From IMG/VR virus record IMGVR_UViG_3300037054_000205, positions 1 through 59,698 of that record: DNA of 59,698 nucleotides, one strand, 5' to 3'. This DNA is from a virus. Under the pieces are notes generated by a model. That model worked only from the letters and a program-made list of their open reading frames with translations, had not been told where the DNA came from and made no database searches. Both the position numbers and the translations under genes were made by a program. Shown piece after piece: positions 1-7,014 of this stretch (its first letter is position 1; each line of letters begins with the position of its first letter).

Positions 1-43
1 TGACATATGGGAATGTCGGCGAGCGGCGACAAGAGGTGATGTG

Positions 44-220
44 ATGATTAACGATATCAACGCGTTGGCTGAGTCCATTAGAGATAGCAATGTACCGCAA
101 TGGCTGAGTGAATACATCGCTCGGCATCGCGAGCGGCTGGGCGCCGAGCTTAAGATATTTGGTGAGTGTGAGATACCAATGCCTGACGGCATGGTGATGG
201 TCGTGACGGCGAAGCGGTGA
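44..220 (+). CDS. Small hypothetical protein, 58 aa
   Basis: An ATG at 44 follows a good Shine-Dalgarno (AAGAGGTG). The product begins MINDINALAESIRDS and is a mixed-charge soluble protein without a recognisable motif. It is the first of a run of tiny accessory genes at the left edge. I do not recognise the family; the call rests on start quality and orientation. Confidence 0.5.
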   Translation: MINDINALAESIRDSNVPQWLSEYIARHRERLGAELKIFGECEIPMPDGMVMVVTAKR

Positions 221-343
221 CAGGGGGCAGGGCATTTTCGTTGCCTCTCACTCGAAGCATGAGCACCAGCCAGATGTATTTGCCCGTGCAGTGGCCCGTA
301 AGCCCGCTGCCTGACCTCATAGGAGTGAGAAGAGGGATGAGCG

Positions 344-433
344 ATGCATAAGATGCTGAATGAACTGTTGCGCGAGGCACTGCGCGAAGGATTGCGGAAG
401 CTGGTTGAATTGGTGCGGCGAGGTGCGAGATGA
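344..433 (+). CDS. Very small amphipathic helical peptide, 29 aa
   Basis: The ATG at 344 follows GAAGAGGGATGAGCG, a usable Shine-Dalgarno. The 29-residue product (MHKMLNELLREALREG...) is one charged amphipathic helix. Its stop overlaps the start of the next ORF (ATGA), which supports translation. Function unknown. Confidence 0.4.
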   Translation: MHKMLNELLREALREGLRKLVELVRRGAR

Positions 434-528
434 TGATAGCGATTGGTGTTGCCCTCGGGCTGATTGCTGTTGGCGTGGTGCTCTGGGTGTGGGTGATGTA
501 TATGGAGTGCACGCGAGGTGAGCGATGA
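430..528 (+). CDS. Single-span membrane peptide, 32 aa
   Basis: It starts in an ATGA overlap with the previous ORF and ends in another ATGA overlap with the next one. Residues about 3-22 (IAIGVALGLIAVGVVLWVWV) form one transmembrane helix, followed by a short charged tail. Function unknown. The chain of overlaps suggests translational coupling. Confidence 0.45.
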   Translation: MMIAIGVALGLIAVGVVLWVWVMYMECTRGER

Positions 529-556
529 CGCGCGTGATGACGCGCGTGATGACGCG
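525..556 (+). repeat. 12-bp tandem repeat, about 2.7 copies
   Basis: The unit ATGACGCGCGTG occurs twice in full and once in part. It encodes MTRV-MTRV-MTR at the start of a small gene and creates alternative start codons. Slippage here would change the N-terminus without shifting the frame. Confidence 0.8.
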
Positions 557-752
557 ATGCATGCGGCAGCGCGTGATGTCGGACGGCGGCCAACATTATG
601 ATGTGTTGGTCTTTGACGATATCGTGAGGGAGAAGGCGTTGCCAGAGCCGAAGACCTTGGGCGAGTACACGCGCGATGCGCATAGGCGCAAGGCAGCAAA
701 GCGTGTAAAGATTACACATGGGGTTGTAACTCAAACGAAGGGAGGCGACTAA
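525..752 (+). CDS. Small basic hypothetical protein, 75 aa
   Basis: It begins in an ATGA overlap. The first residues, MTRVMTRVMTRCM, come from a 12-bp tandem repeat, so three in-frame ATGs compete as the start. The body is charged (VLVFDDIVREKALPEPK, then a Lys/Arg-rich segment). No family recognised. The true start could be any of the ATGs from 525 to 576. Confidence 0.45.
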   Translation: MTRVMTRVMTRCMRQRVMSDGGQHYDVLVFDDIVREKALPEPKTLGEYTRDAHRRKAAKRVKITHGVVTQTKGGD

Positions 753-753
753 G

Positions 754-921
754 ATGCGAACTCAATCGACTATCATCCGAGAGTATGCGAACGGCATGGC
801 GGATGGTTTTCTTAATGACTTGGTTGCTGGACACATCCCTGGTGGAGAGCCGAAGAGCGAGAACGCGCTCATCGAAGCTTTTATCCAGTATGTGTCTTCA
901 GCATCTAGCGTCAGAACATAG
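754..921 (+). CDS. Small hypothetical protein, 55 aa
   Basis: The ATG at 754 follows AAGGGAGGCGACTAAG, a strong Shine-Dalgarno, one base after the previous stop. The product (MRTQSTIIREYANGMADGF...) looks soluble and acidic. No motif or family recognised. Confidence 0.55.
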   Translation: MRTQSTIIREYANGMADGFLNDLVAGHIPGGEPKSENALIEAFIQYVSSASSVRT

Positions 922-1049
922 GCGGGTTGGCATGTGTTATCCTCGTGGTGTGCGGGCTGGCGTGGGCTGGCTCGCATGTCCACGAGTGTAAAGATTACAT
1001 GGTGCGACGGCATAGTTGCTGCCGCGCTTGCGAGCGATTTATTTTTGCC

Positions 1050-1099
1050 TGACGACATTTCGTCACGACAAAAAGTGTCACACTGACGATATATCGTCA
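1050..1099. promoter_or_regulatory. Paired palindromic operator-like sites
   Basis: TGACGATATATCGTCA at 1084-1099 is a perfect 16-bp palindrome. TGACGACATTTCGTCA at 1050-1065 has the same TGACGA/TCGTCA arms. Their centres are 34 bp apart, about three helical turns, so two dimers could bind on one face. They lie just upstream of the small ORF at 1119. A repressor or activator operator is an inference; no cognate regulator is recognised in the window. Confidence 0.55.
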
Positions 1100-1118
1100 C
1101 ATTGGGAGGATTCTACAC

Positions 1119-1196
1119 ATGACTTGGGACTTTGCGGTCGGAGTCGGTCTAATCTTGACGCTGGTGTGCGTGCTGACGTGCCGCCCGCGCAACTAA
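1119..1196 (+). CDS. Tiny membrane peptide, 25 aa
   Basis: A strong Shine-Dalgarno (TTGGGAGGA) lies 7 bases before the ATG. Residues 5-20 (FAVGVGLILTLVCVLT) are hydrophobic and would form one membrane span, followed by a CRPRN tail. It sits directly downstream of the paired palindromes, so its expression is probably controlled by them. Function unknown. Confidence 0.45.
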   Translation: MTWDFAVGVGLILTLVCVLTCRPRN

Positions 1197-1562
1197 CTCC
1201 TTGCGCATCATCACATTATTCGAAATCAGTATTTTGGCATAGTCTGCGCGGCGTGCTAAGTGCTGTGTTTGCATCAGTGAGGCAGCGATGCGCACGCGGC
1301 GCGCGGGCGGCACCAGCACCTGGACATCGCAGCGGCATTTCGAATGCGCCACAGCCCCACAACTCCAATCGAATCAACGAGGGAGCAAACCATTTCGAGC
1401 GGTCGGCGATGCGGTCATTGAAACTGTGGCGCCGGGCGGCGGCGAGCAGGGGTCCCTTTGGAATTCATGTTTGGTTTCGAAAAACCCCAGCCTGCCCGCC
1501 CGCCCAGCTAAGCTTGACTACACACACACCTTTCCGTCCGTTAAAGTTTATTACGAATTCGC
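1197..1562. other. Gap with no convincing gene
   Basis: This 366-bp stretch carries overlapping open frames. The best is an ATG at 1288 running to 1566 (92 codons, with only AGGCAGCG before it), but none has a convincing start or recognisable product. It contains a short CA run (ACACACACAC) near 1520 and ends at the promoter beginning at 1563. I would call it mostly non-coding. Confidence 0.4.
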
Positions 1563-1591
1563 TTGACACCATTTTCGGTTTTTGGTAATCT
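1563..1591 (+). promoter_or_regulatory. Sigma70-like promoter
   Basis: TTGACA at 1563-1568, a 17-bp spacer, then TAATCT at 1586-1591. The -35 is a full consensus match with ideal spacing. The predicted start near 1598 leaves a short leader that still holds GTGGAG 7 bases before the ATG at 1611. It probably drives the 1611-4700 operon. Confidence 0.7.
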
Positions 1592-1610
1592 CGGAGAGTG
1601 GAGACACCCC

Positions 1611-2345
1611 ATGTATAAAGTGGTTCCAATGGGTCCGACGATGTTCGGGCTTGTTCACAAGTTGTTGATGGATAACAAGTATCCAACCATGGCCGGGCTC
1701 CTGAAAGACAGGTGGGACGAAGAAAAACCCTGCGATGATGAGAATCCGCCGCAGGGCACCAAAACCCCAAGTACCGTCTTCCCGGGGGCTGAAGCGGTCA
1801 AATTCGTAACAGGAGGAAATTCGATGGCGAAAGGTGATGTTCACGATATTCTCTACAAGTCCCTGCGAAGTTACCAAGACGGCGTATTTCGCCACGGTAA
1901 TGGTAACCTCACTGGGCGACTCGGGCCGGAATTGACAGCCCTGTACGACCATCTTAAGGCGGCGCTCGACCAGATTGGGGCCGGGCTTCCGACTTTGCCC
2001 GACCGTGACCAGCCTCAAAAGGCGACCAGCCCCGCCGTGTCCGAGTGGGTCCGCCTTTCTCCGAACACAACCTCTGCCGCGCGCGAACTCGGCTATGGCG
2101 TGGCGTCGACACCCACGGAACCCCCGGCGCCGCCCGCGAAGACCTACGGGATTGACTTCGGCGTGAACACCATTAAGGTTTTGACTAAAGACCAATGGAT
2201 TGCGTACCTGGAACGTCGGATTCTGACCGGGGTGATTGACTTCCTCCCGTCCATCCCGGATACCCTTTCCATTTACGCCACCCCTCGAAATTGGAGCCTG
2301 GAGTCCCTGCGCCGGGAATGGCAAACTCTAAAGGGGAAAAAGTAA
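1611..2345 (+). CDS. Hypothetical protein, 244 aa
   Basis: I place the start at ATG 1611 because the promoter at 1563 would put the transcript start just before it and GTGGAG precedes it. The middle is Pro/Thr-rich (about residues 160-185); both ends look folded. An in-frame ATG at 1824 has a near-perfect Shine-Dalgarno (AGGAGGAAA at 1811-1819), so a shorter 173-residue form could also be made. The stop overlaps the next start (TAATG). No known family recognised. Confidence 0.75.
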   Translation: MYKVVPMGPTMFGLVHKLLMDNKYPTMAGLLKDRWDEEKPCDDENPPQGTKTPSTVFPGAEAVKFVTGGNSMAKGDVHDILYKSLRSYQDGVFRHGNGNLTGRLGPELTALYDHLKAALDQIGAGLPTLPDRDQPQKATSPAVSEWVRLSPNTTSAARELGYGVASTPTEPPAPPAKTYGIDFGVNTIKVLTKDQWIAYLERRILTGVIDFLPSIPDTLSIYATPRNWSLESLRREWQTLKGKK

Positions 2346-2587
2346 TGGGCATCTTATCCTGTACTGACCATGATGACATCGTGGTGTCTTACATCCAGCA
2401 CTATACCGCCCGGGGCGGGAACTGCCCCTTGTGCCAAACCTTGACCCGCGTCACAGAACTGGAATTCGAAGTCAAGGGTCTGGAGTCCCAGGTTCGTATC
2501 CTGGAAGACGACGTTGCGGAACTGCAGTCCGATGTCGACGCGGCAGAAGCAGCGGCAGAAGCATCGGCAGCGGAGGAATCGGTATGA
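2345..2587 (+). CDS. Small Cys-motif coiled-coil protein, 80 aa
   Basis: It starts in a TAATG overlap behind AAGGGGAAAAAG. An N-terminal Cys/His-bearing part with a CPLC motif is followed by a heptad-rich acidic coiled coil (about residues 33-65) and an Ala/Glu tail. One CxxC alone is not a full zinc site, so dimerisation through the coil could complete it. Function unknown. Confidence 0.65.
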   Translation: MGILSCTDHDDIVVSYIQHYTARGGNCPLCQTLTRVTELEFEVKGLESQVRILEDDVAELQSDVDAAEAAAEASAAEESV

Positions 2588-3174
2588 TAACCCCCACCGT
2601 GCGAGTCGGTCAAATCTGGGTCGACAATGACCCCCGGTGTAAGAAGACTCGGTCTCTCCGGGTCGATTCTCTTCTGCAGGAGAATGTCCGCGACCCCGAG
2701 TTTGTCCCCTATGCCATTTGCACTGTCCTGGAAACTGGACGCCCGGTTAAGATTCTTCTCTCACGGTTCAAACCAACGCGGAGCGGGTACCGTCTCATCA
2801 CCTCCAAGACCCTGCCCGTCTCTCTCAACGGCATCACCTATCCATCACCCCCGATATTCGACGACGAAGGCTTTGCGACTTCCGAATCTCCCTTTCCGCG
2901 ATTGGTTCGCCCAGTGTTCCGGGTGGAGTTAGAGAGTCCGGTGACGGCGGGCAATGAAATTCGAGTCAGGTCGGAGTTTGACGTTCTGGACGTCGTCGAC
3001 AATCAGTCCAACACCTATACCCGCGACGCCCAAGATTTCGGTTGGCGCACTATCGCCGGGAAGACCGCGTATCTTGCACTAACCGCAACATCAGTTAATG
3101 TATACTGCACCGAGAACCGCCTCACAGTCGAGGAGTGGACCCTTCCAAATTTCATTCAACGGAGCAACCAATGA
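2584..3174 (+). CDS. Hypothetical phage protein with GQIWVDND motif, 196 aa
   Basis: It starts in an ATGA overlap with GGAGGAA before it. The N-terminal 70 residues (VRVGQIWVDNDPR ... SRFKPTRSGYRLI) resemble a small beta-rich domain common in phage accessory genes. In that family the GQxWxDxDPR and GYRLI ends are conserved, which I recall from family style and have not searched. The C-terminal 120 residues are unrecognised. Confidence 0.65.
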   Translation: MITPTVRVGQIWVDNDPRCKKTRSLRVDSLLQENVRDPEFVPYAICTVLETGRPVKILLSRFKPTRSGYRLITSKTLPVSLNGITYPSPPIFDDEGFATSESPFPRLVRPVFRVELESPVTAGNEIRVRSEFDVLDVVDNQSNTYTRDAQDFGWRTIAGKTAYLALTATSVNVYCTENRLTVEEWTLPNFIQRSNQ

Positions 3175-3704
3175 AATATCCAGTGTTCAAAGGTAATGGT
3201 TTGATAGCCGCTGCGCTGCTAGCGATGGGCGGCGACTTCAGTTCGTTTGACGTCGGGAATCCCGCGAAGGGGGAACCCAAGAAAGAGTATGACACCCCAG
3301 AAAATATCCTGCGGGGAAAACTTCGGGCCGAAGACAAGCGCCGCGCGCGCGGGCAGGCTCGAATCTCGGCGGCCTTCGTCGGCGGCTTCCCGTGGTCGGA
3401 TGGTTTCGCACCTCGACACGAACTTCCACCAGCCCCTCGGCGAAGCAATGATGATTCATCCGTTGTAACCCGGCAGCAGACTCGCGCCGCCGCGCGCAGG
3501 AAGTCTGTAATCACTGCGAACTGCGCTCATGGGGTGTGGACCCGACGTCAACGGAGGCTTTTAGCGCTGCATTCGTTTCGGGTCAACTGCCGGAAGAACG
3601 GTCCTCGCGGGGGCCTCGCTGCCAAGCAATTACTACTTCGGCGAACGGTTCTCGCCGCGTTTGGGTTTGGCAATTCCCTAGCAGATGAGTTACTCTTTCG
3701 GTAG
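3171..3704 (+). CDS. Hypothetical protein, C-terminal half doubtful, 177 aa
   Basis: It starts in an ATGA overlap after ACGGAGCAACC. The first 70 residues (MKYPVFKGNGLIAAALLAMG ... KPKKEYDTPENILRGKLRAEDKRRARGQ-type composition) look like real protein. After about 3400 this frame becomes unusually Arg-rich. The frame at 3455-3690 reads a more balanced sequence with a CNHC motif instead. Either the gene shifted frame or the C-terminus is genuinely low complexity. Confidence 0.4.
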   Translation: MKYPVFKGNGLIAAALLAMGGDFSSFDVGNPAKGEPKKEYDTPENILRGKLRAEDKRRARGQARISAAFVGGFPWSDGFAPRHELPPAPRRSNDDSSVVTRQQTRAAARRKSVITANCAHGVWTRRQRRLLALHSFRVNCRKNGPRGGLAAKQLLLRRTVLAAFGFGNSLADELLFR

Positions 3705-3713
3705 GAGGTTTCT

Positions 3714-3992
3714 ATGGCGCAATGGTCGGAGAAAGCAATCGCAGAGCGAGTCGCCGCAAAGAACGCGGGCATCATCGAAGAACGGATAGCCCTGTTCAAT
3801 ACGTTTCGTGCTGGCGGCTGGGAAATCCGGGTCATCGACCCGATGCAGGACCGAACCATCCTCAAGCAAACCGATATCTGGTTCAAGCCCGGGATTGGCG
3901 CGCACTTCCTGGTTAAGATGCCCGGAGCCTATCCGATGCGCATCAGGACCGTCGAACAACTTCGAAGACTTGCGAACGGGGTGACGCGATGA
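3714..3992 (+). CDS. Hypothetical protein, 92 aa
   Basis: An excellent Shine-Dalgarno (TAGGAGG) precedes the ATG. The product starts MAQWSEKAIAERVAAKNAG, is helical for 40 residues and then beta-rich. No family recognised. The stop overlaps the next start. Confidence 0.65.
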   Translation: MAQWSEKAIAERVAAKNAGIIEERIALFNTFRAGGWEIRVIDPMQDRTILKQTDIWFKPGIGAHFLVKMPGAYPMRIRTVEQLRRLANGVTR

Positions 3993-4111
3993 TTGGACTC
4001 TCTCTTCTCGTCGCCGCTCTCGCCGCTATCTTTTTTGGCTGCCTAATCGTCATTGCGGACGCTCTCTCCCGCATCGCGAGGGTTCTGATAGACTTCTTGG
4101 AGGCATCATGA
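3989..4111 (+). CDS. Single-span membrane peptide, 40 aa
   Basis: It starts in an ATGA overlap. Residues 3-23 form one transmembrane helix (LSLLVAALAAIFFGCLIVI), followed by an amphipathic helix. One of several tiny membrane peptides in this left arm. Function unknown. Confidence 0.5.
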   Translation: MIGLSLLVAALAAIFFGCLIVIADALSRIARVLIDFLEAS

Positions 4112-4182
4112 TTCAGGTTGCGCAGAAAGACATCAAACCCGCTAAGAGGAGGCACGATGAACATCGAGCAAGTGGTTTATAA
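4108..4182 (+). CDS. Possible 24-aa peptide
   Basis: It starts in an ATGA overlap behind TTGGAGGCATC and is basic (MIQVAQKDIKPAKRRHDEH...). Its 3' end overlaps the following gene by 26 bases. It could be a real coupled micro-ORF or chance; the evidence is only the start context. Confidence 0.25.
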   Translation: MIQVAQKDIKPAKRRHDEHRASGL

Positions 4183-4348
4183 TCCCGAAGTAGACCGTTG
4201 GTATCGGCACGGCGAACACCTCAACCTGAAATTCATGGACAACGGCGTCCAGGCCGTGACGGCAGCCGAGGCGTTCGAGAAGTTGTTCGGACACGCGCAG
4301 CCCATTCCGCCCAACGTCCGGGCACGGCGCAAAGAGGTGCTGGCATGA
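4157..4348 (+). CDS. Small hypothetical protein, 63 aa
   Basis: Start chosen at 4157 because AAGAGGAGG precedes it. The product starts MNIEQVVYNPEVDRWYRHG and ends basic. No family recognised. The stop overlaps the next gene's ATG. Confidence 0.6.
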   Translation: MNIEQVVYNPEVDRWYRHGEHLNLKFMDNGVQAVTAAEAFEKLFGHAQPIPPNVRARRKEVLA

Positions 4349-4548
4349 AACCGATAACTCAACGCGAGGCCGACAGGCTCCGCGAAAATTTACTTAACAT
4401 AGTTCGGTTCTTACCCATCGACCAAGTGCAACGCCTCGATACGATTGTCCAACTCGTGTTTTTGGGGCGCATCATCACATCCCCGGCTCCCAAACATCCG
4501 GCTAACGGTGATTGTCCGGTGTGCGGGATAGGAATGGGACACTCATGA
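4345..4548 (+). CDS. Small protein with C-terminal CPVCG knuckle, 67 aa
   Basis: It starts in an ATGA overlap after AAAGAGGTG. The N-terminal two thirds is helical (ITQREADRLRENLLNIVRF) and the C-terminus carries CPVCGIGMGHS, a half zinc ribbon that could bind metal as a dimer. Function unknown. Confidence 0.55.
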   Translation: MKPITQREADRLRENLLNIVRFLPIDQVQRLDTIVQLVFLGRIITSPAPKHPANGDCPVCGIGMGHS

Positions 4549-4685
4549 ATTACGGCAGACTCATTTCGTGGGTAAGTGTTGGGCTCTCCGTGGGCGGTTG
4601 CGTCGGGTACGCTCTCGCAGGCGACTGGCGACGGACAGCGTATTTCTTTTTCGCGGCGTGCATTACGGCGTCGGTGATTTGGTAA
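4545..4685 (+). CDS. Two-span membrane peptide, 46 aa
   Basis: It starts in an ATGA overlap. Two hydrophobic segments (about residues 5-25 and 31-46) flank a short basic turn (GDWRRT), giving a small hairpin membrane protein. The holin-like look is not supported by context, because the lysozyme is about 54 kb away in the window. Confidence 0.5.
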   Translation: MNYGRLISWVSVGLSVGGCVGYALAGDWRRTAYFFFAACITASVIW

Positions 4686-4755
4686 GGTCTTGCTGGTTGC
4701 CCAAGTCGAAAGGGCTATAGGCTACGCCGAGCGTCCCTCCAATTTCTGAGGAGAC

Positions 4756-5010
4756 ATGATGCCTTTGTTTGCGCCATCACACCCGAACGACGTTCATTGG
4801 TATCCAGTGCCTGGGACATTCTGGGCCGGGTTGGTTTGTCGGGTGTACGGACATGCACCTTGGCTGACGGAAGTGTATAACTTCTGGTGCGCAGATGAAA
4901 TTGCGTTTTACCGCTGCACGCGGTGCGGCAGAGGAGGAACCATACCATGCACGAAACCTTCTGGACCCTACTCGGGGACCCCGCCCATTGGATGTTCGAA
5001 CTGTTTTTGA
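4756..5010 (+). CDS. Small zinc-ribbon-like protein, 84 aa
   Basis: CTGAGGAGAC precedes the ATG. The core, LVCRVYGHAP followed by FYRCTRCGRGG, gives a Cys...His...CxxC pattern like small phage zinc proteins of the DUF1660 type (family recalled, not searched). The last 22 codons overlap the next gene, so the C-terminus may be dispensable. Confidence 0.55.
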   Translation: MMPLFAPSHPNDVHWYPVPGTFWAGLVCRVYGHAPWLTEVYNFWCADEIAFYRCTRCGRGGTIPCTKPSGPYSGTPPIGCSNCF

Positions 5011-5438
5011 TGGCGTTGTTCGACGGCTTGTTGTTCGGGCTGTGCTGGCCGTTTCTGCGGAAGCACTACCAGCATCATATTGCCCGCGACAACAAGGAAG
5101 CCCAGTGGAGCGGCACGCCGCTAAGGTTTCCGAACGACCAGTATGAAGAAATCTCTCAGCCTGTTGATACCCGCTGCGATTTTTATCAGCGTTGTTACCG
5201 AGAGAATGCGCATGTGGGTCCTCATCATTTTGAAATCATCTCTCCCGAACCCGGCAAGATGGGCGGGAGGGTTTTTCCCCGGTGTGGGTATGATGGAGAT
5301 GACTTCCCAAAGGGGGGCGGGCGGTGGGACGGGCCTTTGAAAGTCGTTAATGGAGTCCTTCAACCAGAGGAGGAGACTGTTGAGCCGTTTCCGATGGGCG
5401 AGGGGGATAAGTGGGATGGAAACTACGAGCCATCGTAA
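4947..5438 (+). CDS. Hypothetical protein with one membrane span, 163 aa
   Basis: Start at 4947 chosen for AGAGGAGG nine bases upstream. Residues about 13-33 are a transmembrane helix (MFELFLMALFDGLLFGLCWPF). The rest is hydrophilic, with His/Cys pairs and an acidic C-terminus, so a cytoplasmic or periplasmic domain is anchored by one span. No family recognised. Confidence 0.6.
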   Translation: MHETFWTLLGDPAHWMFELFLMALFDGLLFGLCWPFLRKHYQHHIARDNKEAQWSGTPLRFPNDQYEEISQPVDTRCDFYQRCYRENAHVGPHHFEIISPEPGKMGGRVFPRCGYDGDDFPKGGGRWDGPLKVVNGVLQPEEETVEPFPMGEGDKWDGNYEPS

Positions 5439-5485
5439 ATTCCGCGAAAACCGTGACAACCCCGTGAACCCCGGTTACAGTTTCT

Positions 5486-5505
5486 GACTTTTCATTCTAT
5501 AGTAG
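5486..5505 (+). promoter_or_regulatory. GACTTT-CATAAGTG element, copy 1 (divergent)
   Basis: GACTTTTCATTCTATAGTAG. The left arm is perfect and the right arm diverged (TATAGTAG for CATAAGTG), preceded by TTTCT as in copy 6. It lies in a 101-bp gap 34 bp before the gene at 5540. Confidence 0.5.
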
Positions 5506-5539
5506 AGCGAGGATTCCTGACGGAATTCTCGGGAGCATC

Positions 5540-5929
5540 GTGGTGAGCATCTGGACTCGATTCTTTCATGCAGAACATTTGAGAGAGACGCAGACTTTTA
5601 TTCGCGTCATCCCCGCGCCCCCGTTGGCATCCCCTGACCCTGCGCTCAAAGCGGATATTCTGCAACTCAAATTCTTGTTGAGTCAGGCACCGATGCTTGA
5701 CGTGGGGTTGAAACCGGACTGGTTCAGCACAGCCCGCGCTCCATATGCGTTAGTGAACCCAAAAACCATTGCGCCCTTTACGAGGTATTCGCTGCAGAAG
5801 AAAACCATCGCGCCGTACGTGATGTTCCCCGGTTCGAACACGCAATGGGTCGTGACTTCGTTAATGCCGGAAGGCCGTGTCATCTTCACTCCGAACCCGC
5901 TCCCTGGATATGAAAAGCGGATGGCGTAA
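5540..5929 (+). CDS. Hypothetical protein, 129 aa
   Basis: GTG start (5540, or 5543 immediately after) behind CGGGAGCATC. It is the first gene after element copy 1. The sequence is Pro-rich early (VIPAPPLASPDPALKAD), then beta-rich. It contains a near-duplicated phrase, NPKTIAPFTRY and QKKTIAPYVMF, about 12 residues apart. No family recognised. Confidence 0.6.
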   Translation: MVSIWTRFFHAEHLRETQTFIRVIPAPPLASPDPALKADILQLKFLLSQAPMLDVGLKPDWFSTARAPYALVNPKTIAPFTRYSLQKKTIAPYVMFPGSNTQWVVTSLMPEGRVIFTPNPLPGYEKRMA

Positions 5930-5931
5930 CC

Positions 5932-6108
5932 ATGCAGACCTCCGTTCAGTGGCATGGACCTTTGTTTGTTAGCAAACGGGCAGAAATAGATGTGGCCGTT
6001 CTGAAAGAAGATGTGGAATTTGTTCCTGGCTATGTGTACGACGAGAAGCAGATTCTGATTGACGCGCTGGAAGCTTGGCTCGGGGCAGAACAGAGACGGA
6101 ATGCGTAA
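5932..6108 (+). CDS. Small hypothetical protein, 58 aa
   Basis: It begins two bases after the previous stop and overlaps the next gene by 8 bases. Acidic product (MQTSVQWHGPLFVSKRAEID...). No strong Shine-Dalgarno, so translation may depend on coupling. Function unknown. Confidence 0.5.
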   Translation: MQTSVQWHGPLFVSKRAEIDVAVLKEDVEFVPGYVYDEKQILIDALEAWLGAEQRRNA

Positions 6109-6277
6109 AACACCAAAGCGAGTTATCAGAGGTACCATTTTTCGAGTTTTTGAAAGTCGATCAGGACACTTCAAGGCGTATCTGGATGGGAGATACGGAG
6201 GTTGGACTTCCATCTGGGCGGACTCGGATGAAAATCTTTTGCGCCGGGTCCAACGGGCGAAGAATGGTGGGCAATGA
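6101..6277 (+). CDS. Small basic protein, 58 aa
   Basis: It overlaps the previous gene by 8 bp and the next by 4. A beta-rich sequence with alternating Arg and aromatic residues (GTIFRVFESRSGHFKAYLDG) suggests a small barrel or SH3-like fold that could bind nucleic acid; this is composition only. No family recognised. Confidence 0.5.
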   Translation: MRKTPKRVIRGTIFRVFESRSGHFKAYLDGRYGGWTSIWADSDENLLRRVQRAKNGGQ

Positions 6278-6576
6278 AGTACCTTATACGGCTAAACCCA
6301 AAAGCTTTCAATCCGCTCACGCGGAAGGTAAACGCCGCCCGGCTCTGGGAAGTTGAACAGTGCGCGATGCTTGGTCGAGATGGGAAAGTGAAGAGCGAGA
6401 AAGTGATTTGGCATTGCGCGGATATTCGTATCGACGGGGAGAACATTAGCCACAAATTTTCCTTGCCGAAAGAAGGGCAGAAACCCTGGGAAGCAGAGTA
6501 CTGGGGGGCTTGTGCTCGCGGCCAGGACGACGTAGTTGAAATTCATACGGGGCGACCAGATGCTTCAGGAAATTGA
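6274..6576 (+). CDS. Hypothetical protein, 100 aa
   Basis: It starts in an ATGA overlap. Beta-rich soluble protein (MKYLIRLNPKAFNPLTRK ...) with a Trp-rich C-terminal part. It lies just before the HNH gene, so the HNH gene may have inserted after it. No family recognised. Confidence 0.55.
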   Translation: MKYLIRLNPKAFNPLTRKVNAARLWEVEQCAMLGRDGKVKSEKVIWHCADIRIDGENISHKFSLPKEGQKPWEAEYWGACARGQDDVVEIHTGRPDASGN

Positions 6577-6609
6577 CGGCTGCGTTTCGTTTGGGGGATC
6601 ATAATCCGC

Positions 6610-7014
6610 ATGCCTCACGGATTAATGGCTGTCCCGGAAGAGCGCATTTGCGGCGATTGCGCGAAACCGTATCTCGCGCGAAACGGAATGACTATTTTCT
6701 GTGTCGCCTGTCGGGTGAGCGACCGTGCCAAATATCGACGATATGCGCTGAAGATCAAAGAGCGGGTTTATACGGTCTATGGAAACTGCTGCAAGCATTG
6801 CGGATTTTCAGACCGTCGGGCTTTGCAACTAGACCACGTTCTTGGTGGAGGGACTAAAGAACGAAAAGAAAAACGCTGGTCTAGTTCTTCGGTCTACGCA
6901 GACGCGTTGAAGAACCCAGAAAAGTATCAGTTACTGTGCGCTAACTGTAACGCCATTAAGCGATATGAGAACCAGGAGATTCCGGTCAATGTCCATTATA
7001 AATGCTTTGTGTAA
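6610..7014 (+). CDS. HNH endonuclease, homing type, 134 aa
   Basis: Two CxxC pairs (CGDC and CVAC, residues about 14-36) make an N-terminal zinc ribbon. The nuclease core is CCKHCG, then LQLDHV with the catalytic-type DH, then YQLLCANCNAIKRYENQE, a standard HNH with structural Cys pairs. It cuts DNA with one metal ion. It is free-standing between unrelated small genes, as expected of a mobile homing gene. The start has no strong Shine-Dalgarno. Confidence 0.8.
   Translation: MPHGLMAVPEERICGDCAKPYLARNGMTIFCVACRVSDRAKYRRYALKIKERVYTVYGNCCKHCGFSDRRALQLDHVLGGGTKERKEKRWSSSSVYADALKNPEKYQLLCANCNAIKRYENQEIPVNVHYKCFV

Noticed and set aside
1551-2324. Minus-strand open frame of 257 codons opposite the gene at 1611
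   Set aside because: The + strand has a consensus promoter, Shine-Dalgarno and coupled downstream genes; the minus frame has none.
4545-4685. Two-span peptide as the phage holin
   Set aside because: Topology alone is not enough; the lysozyme is at the opposite end of the window with its own promoter.
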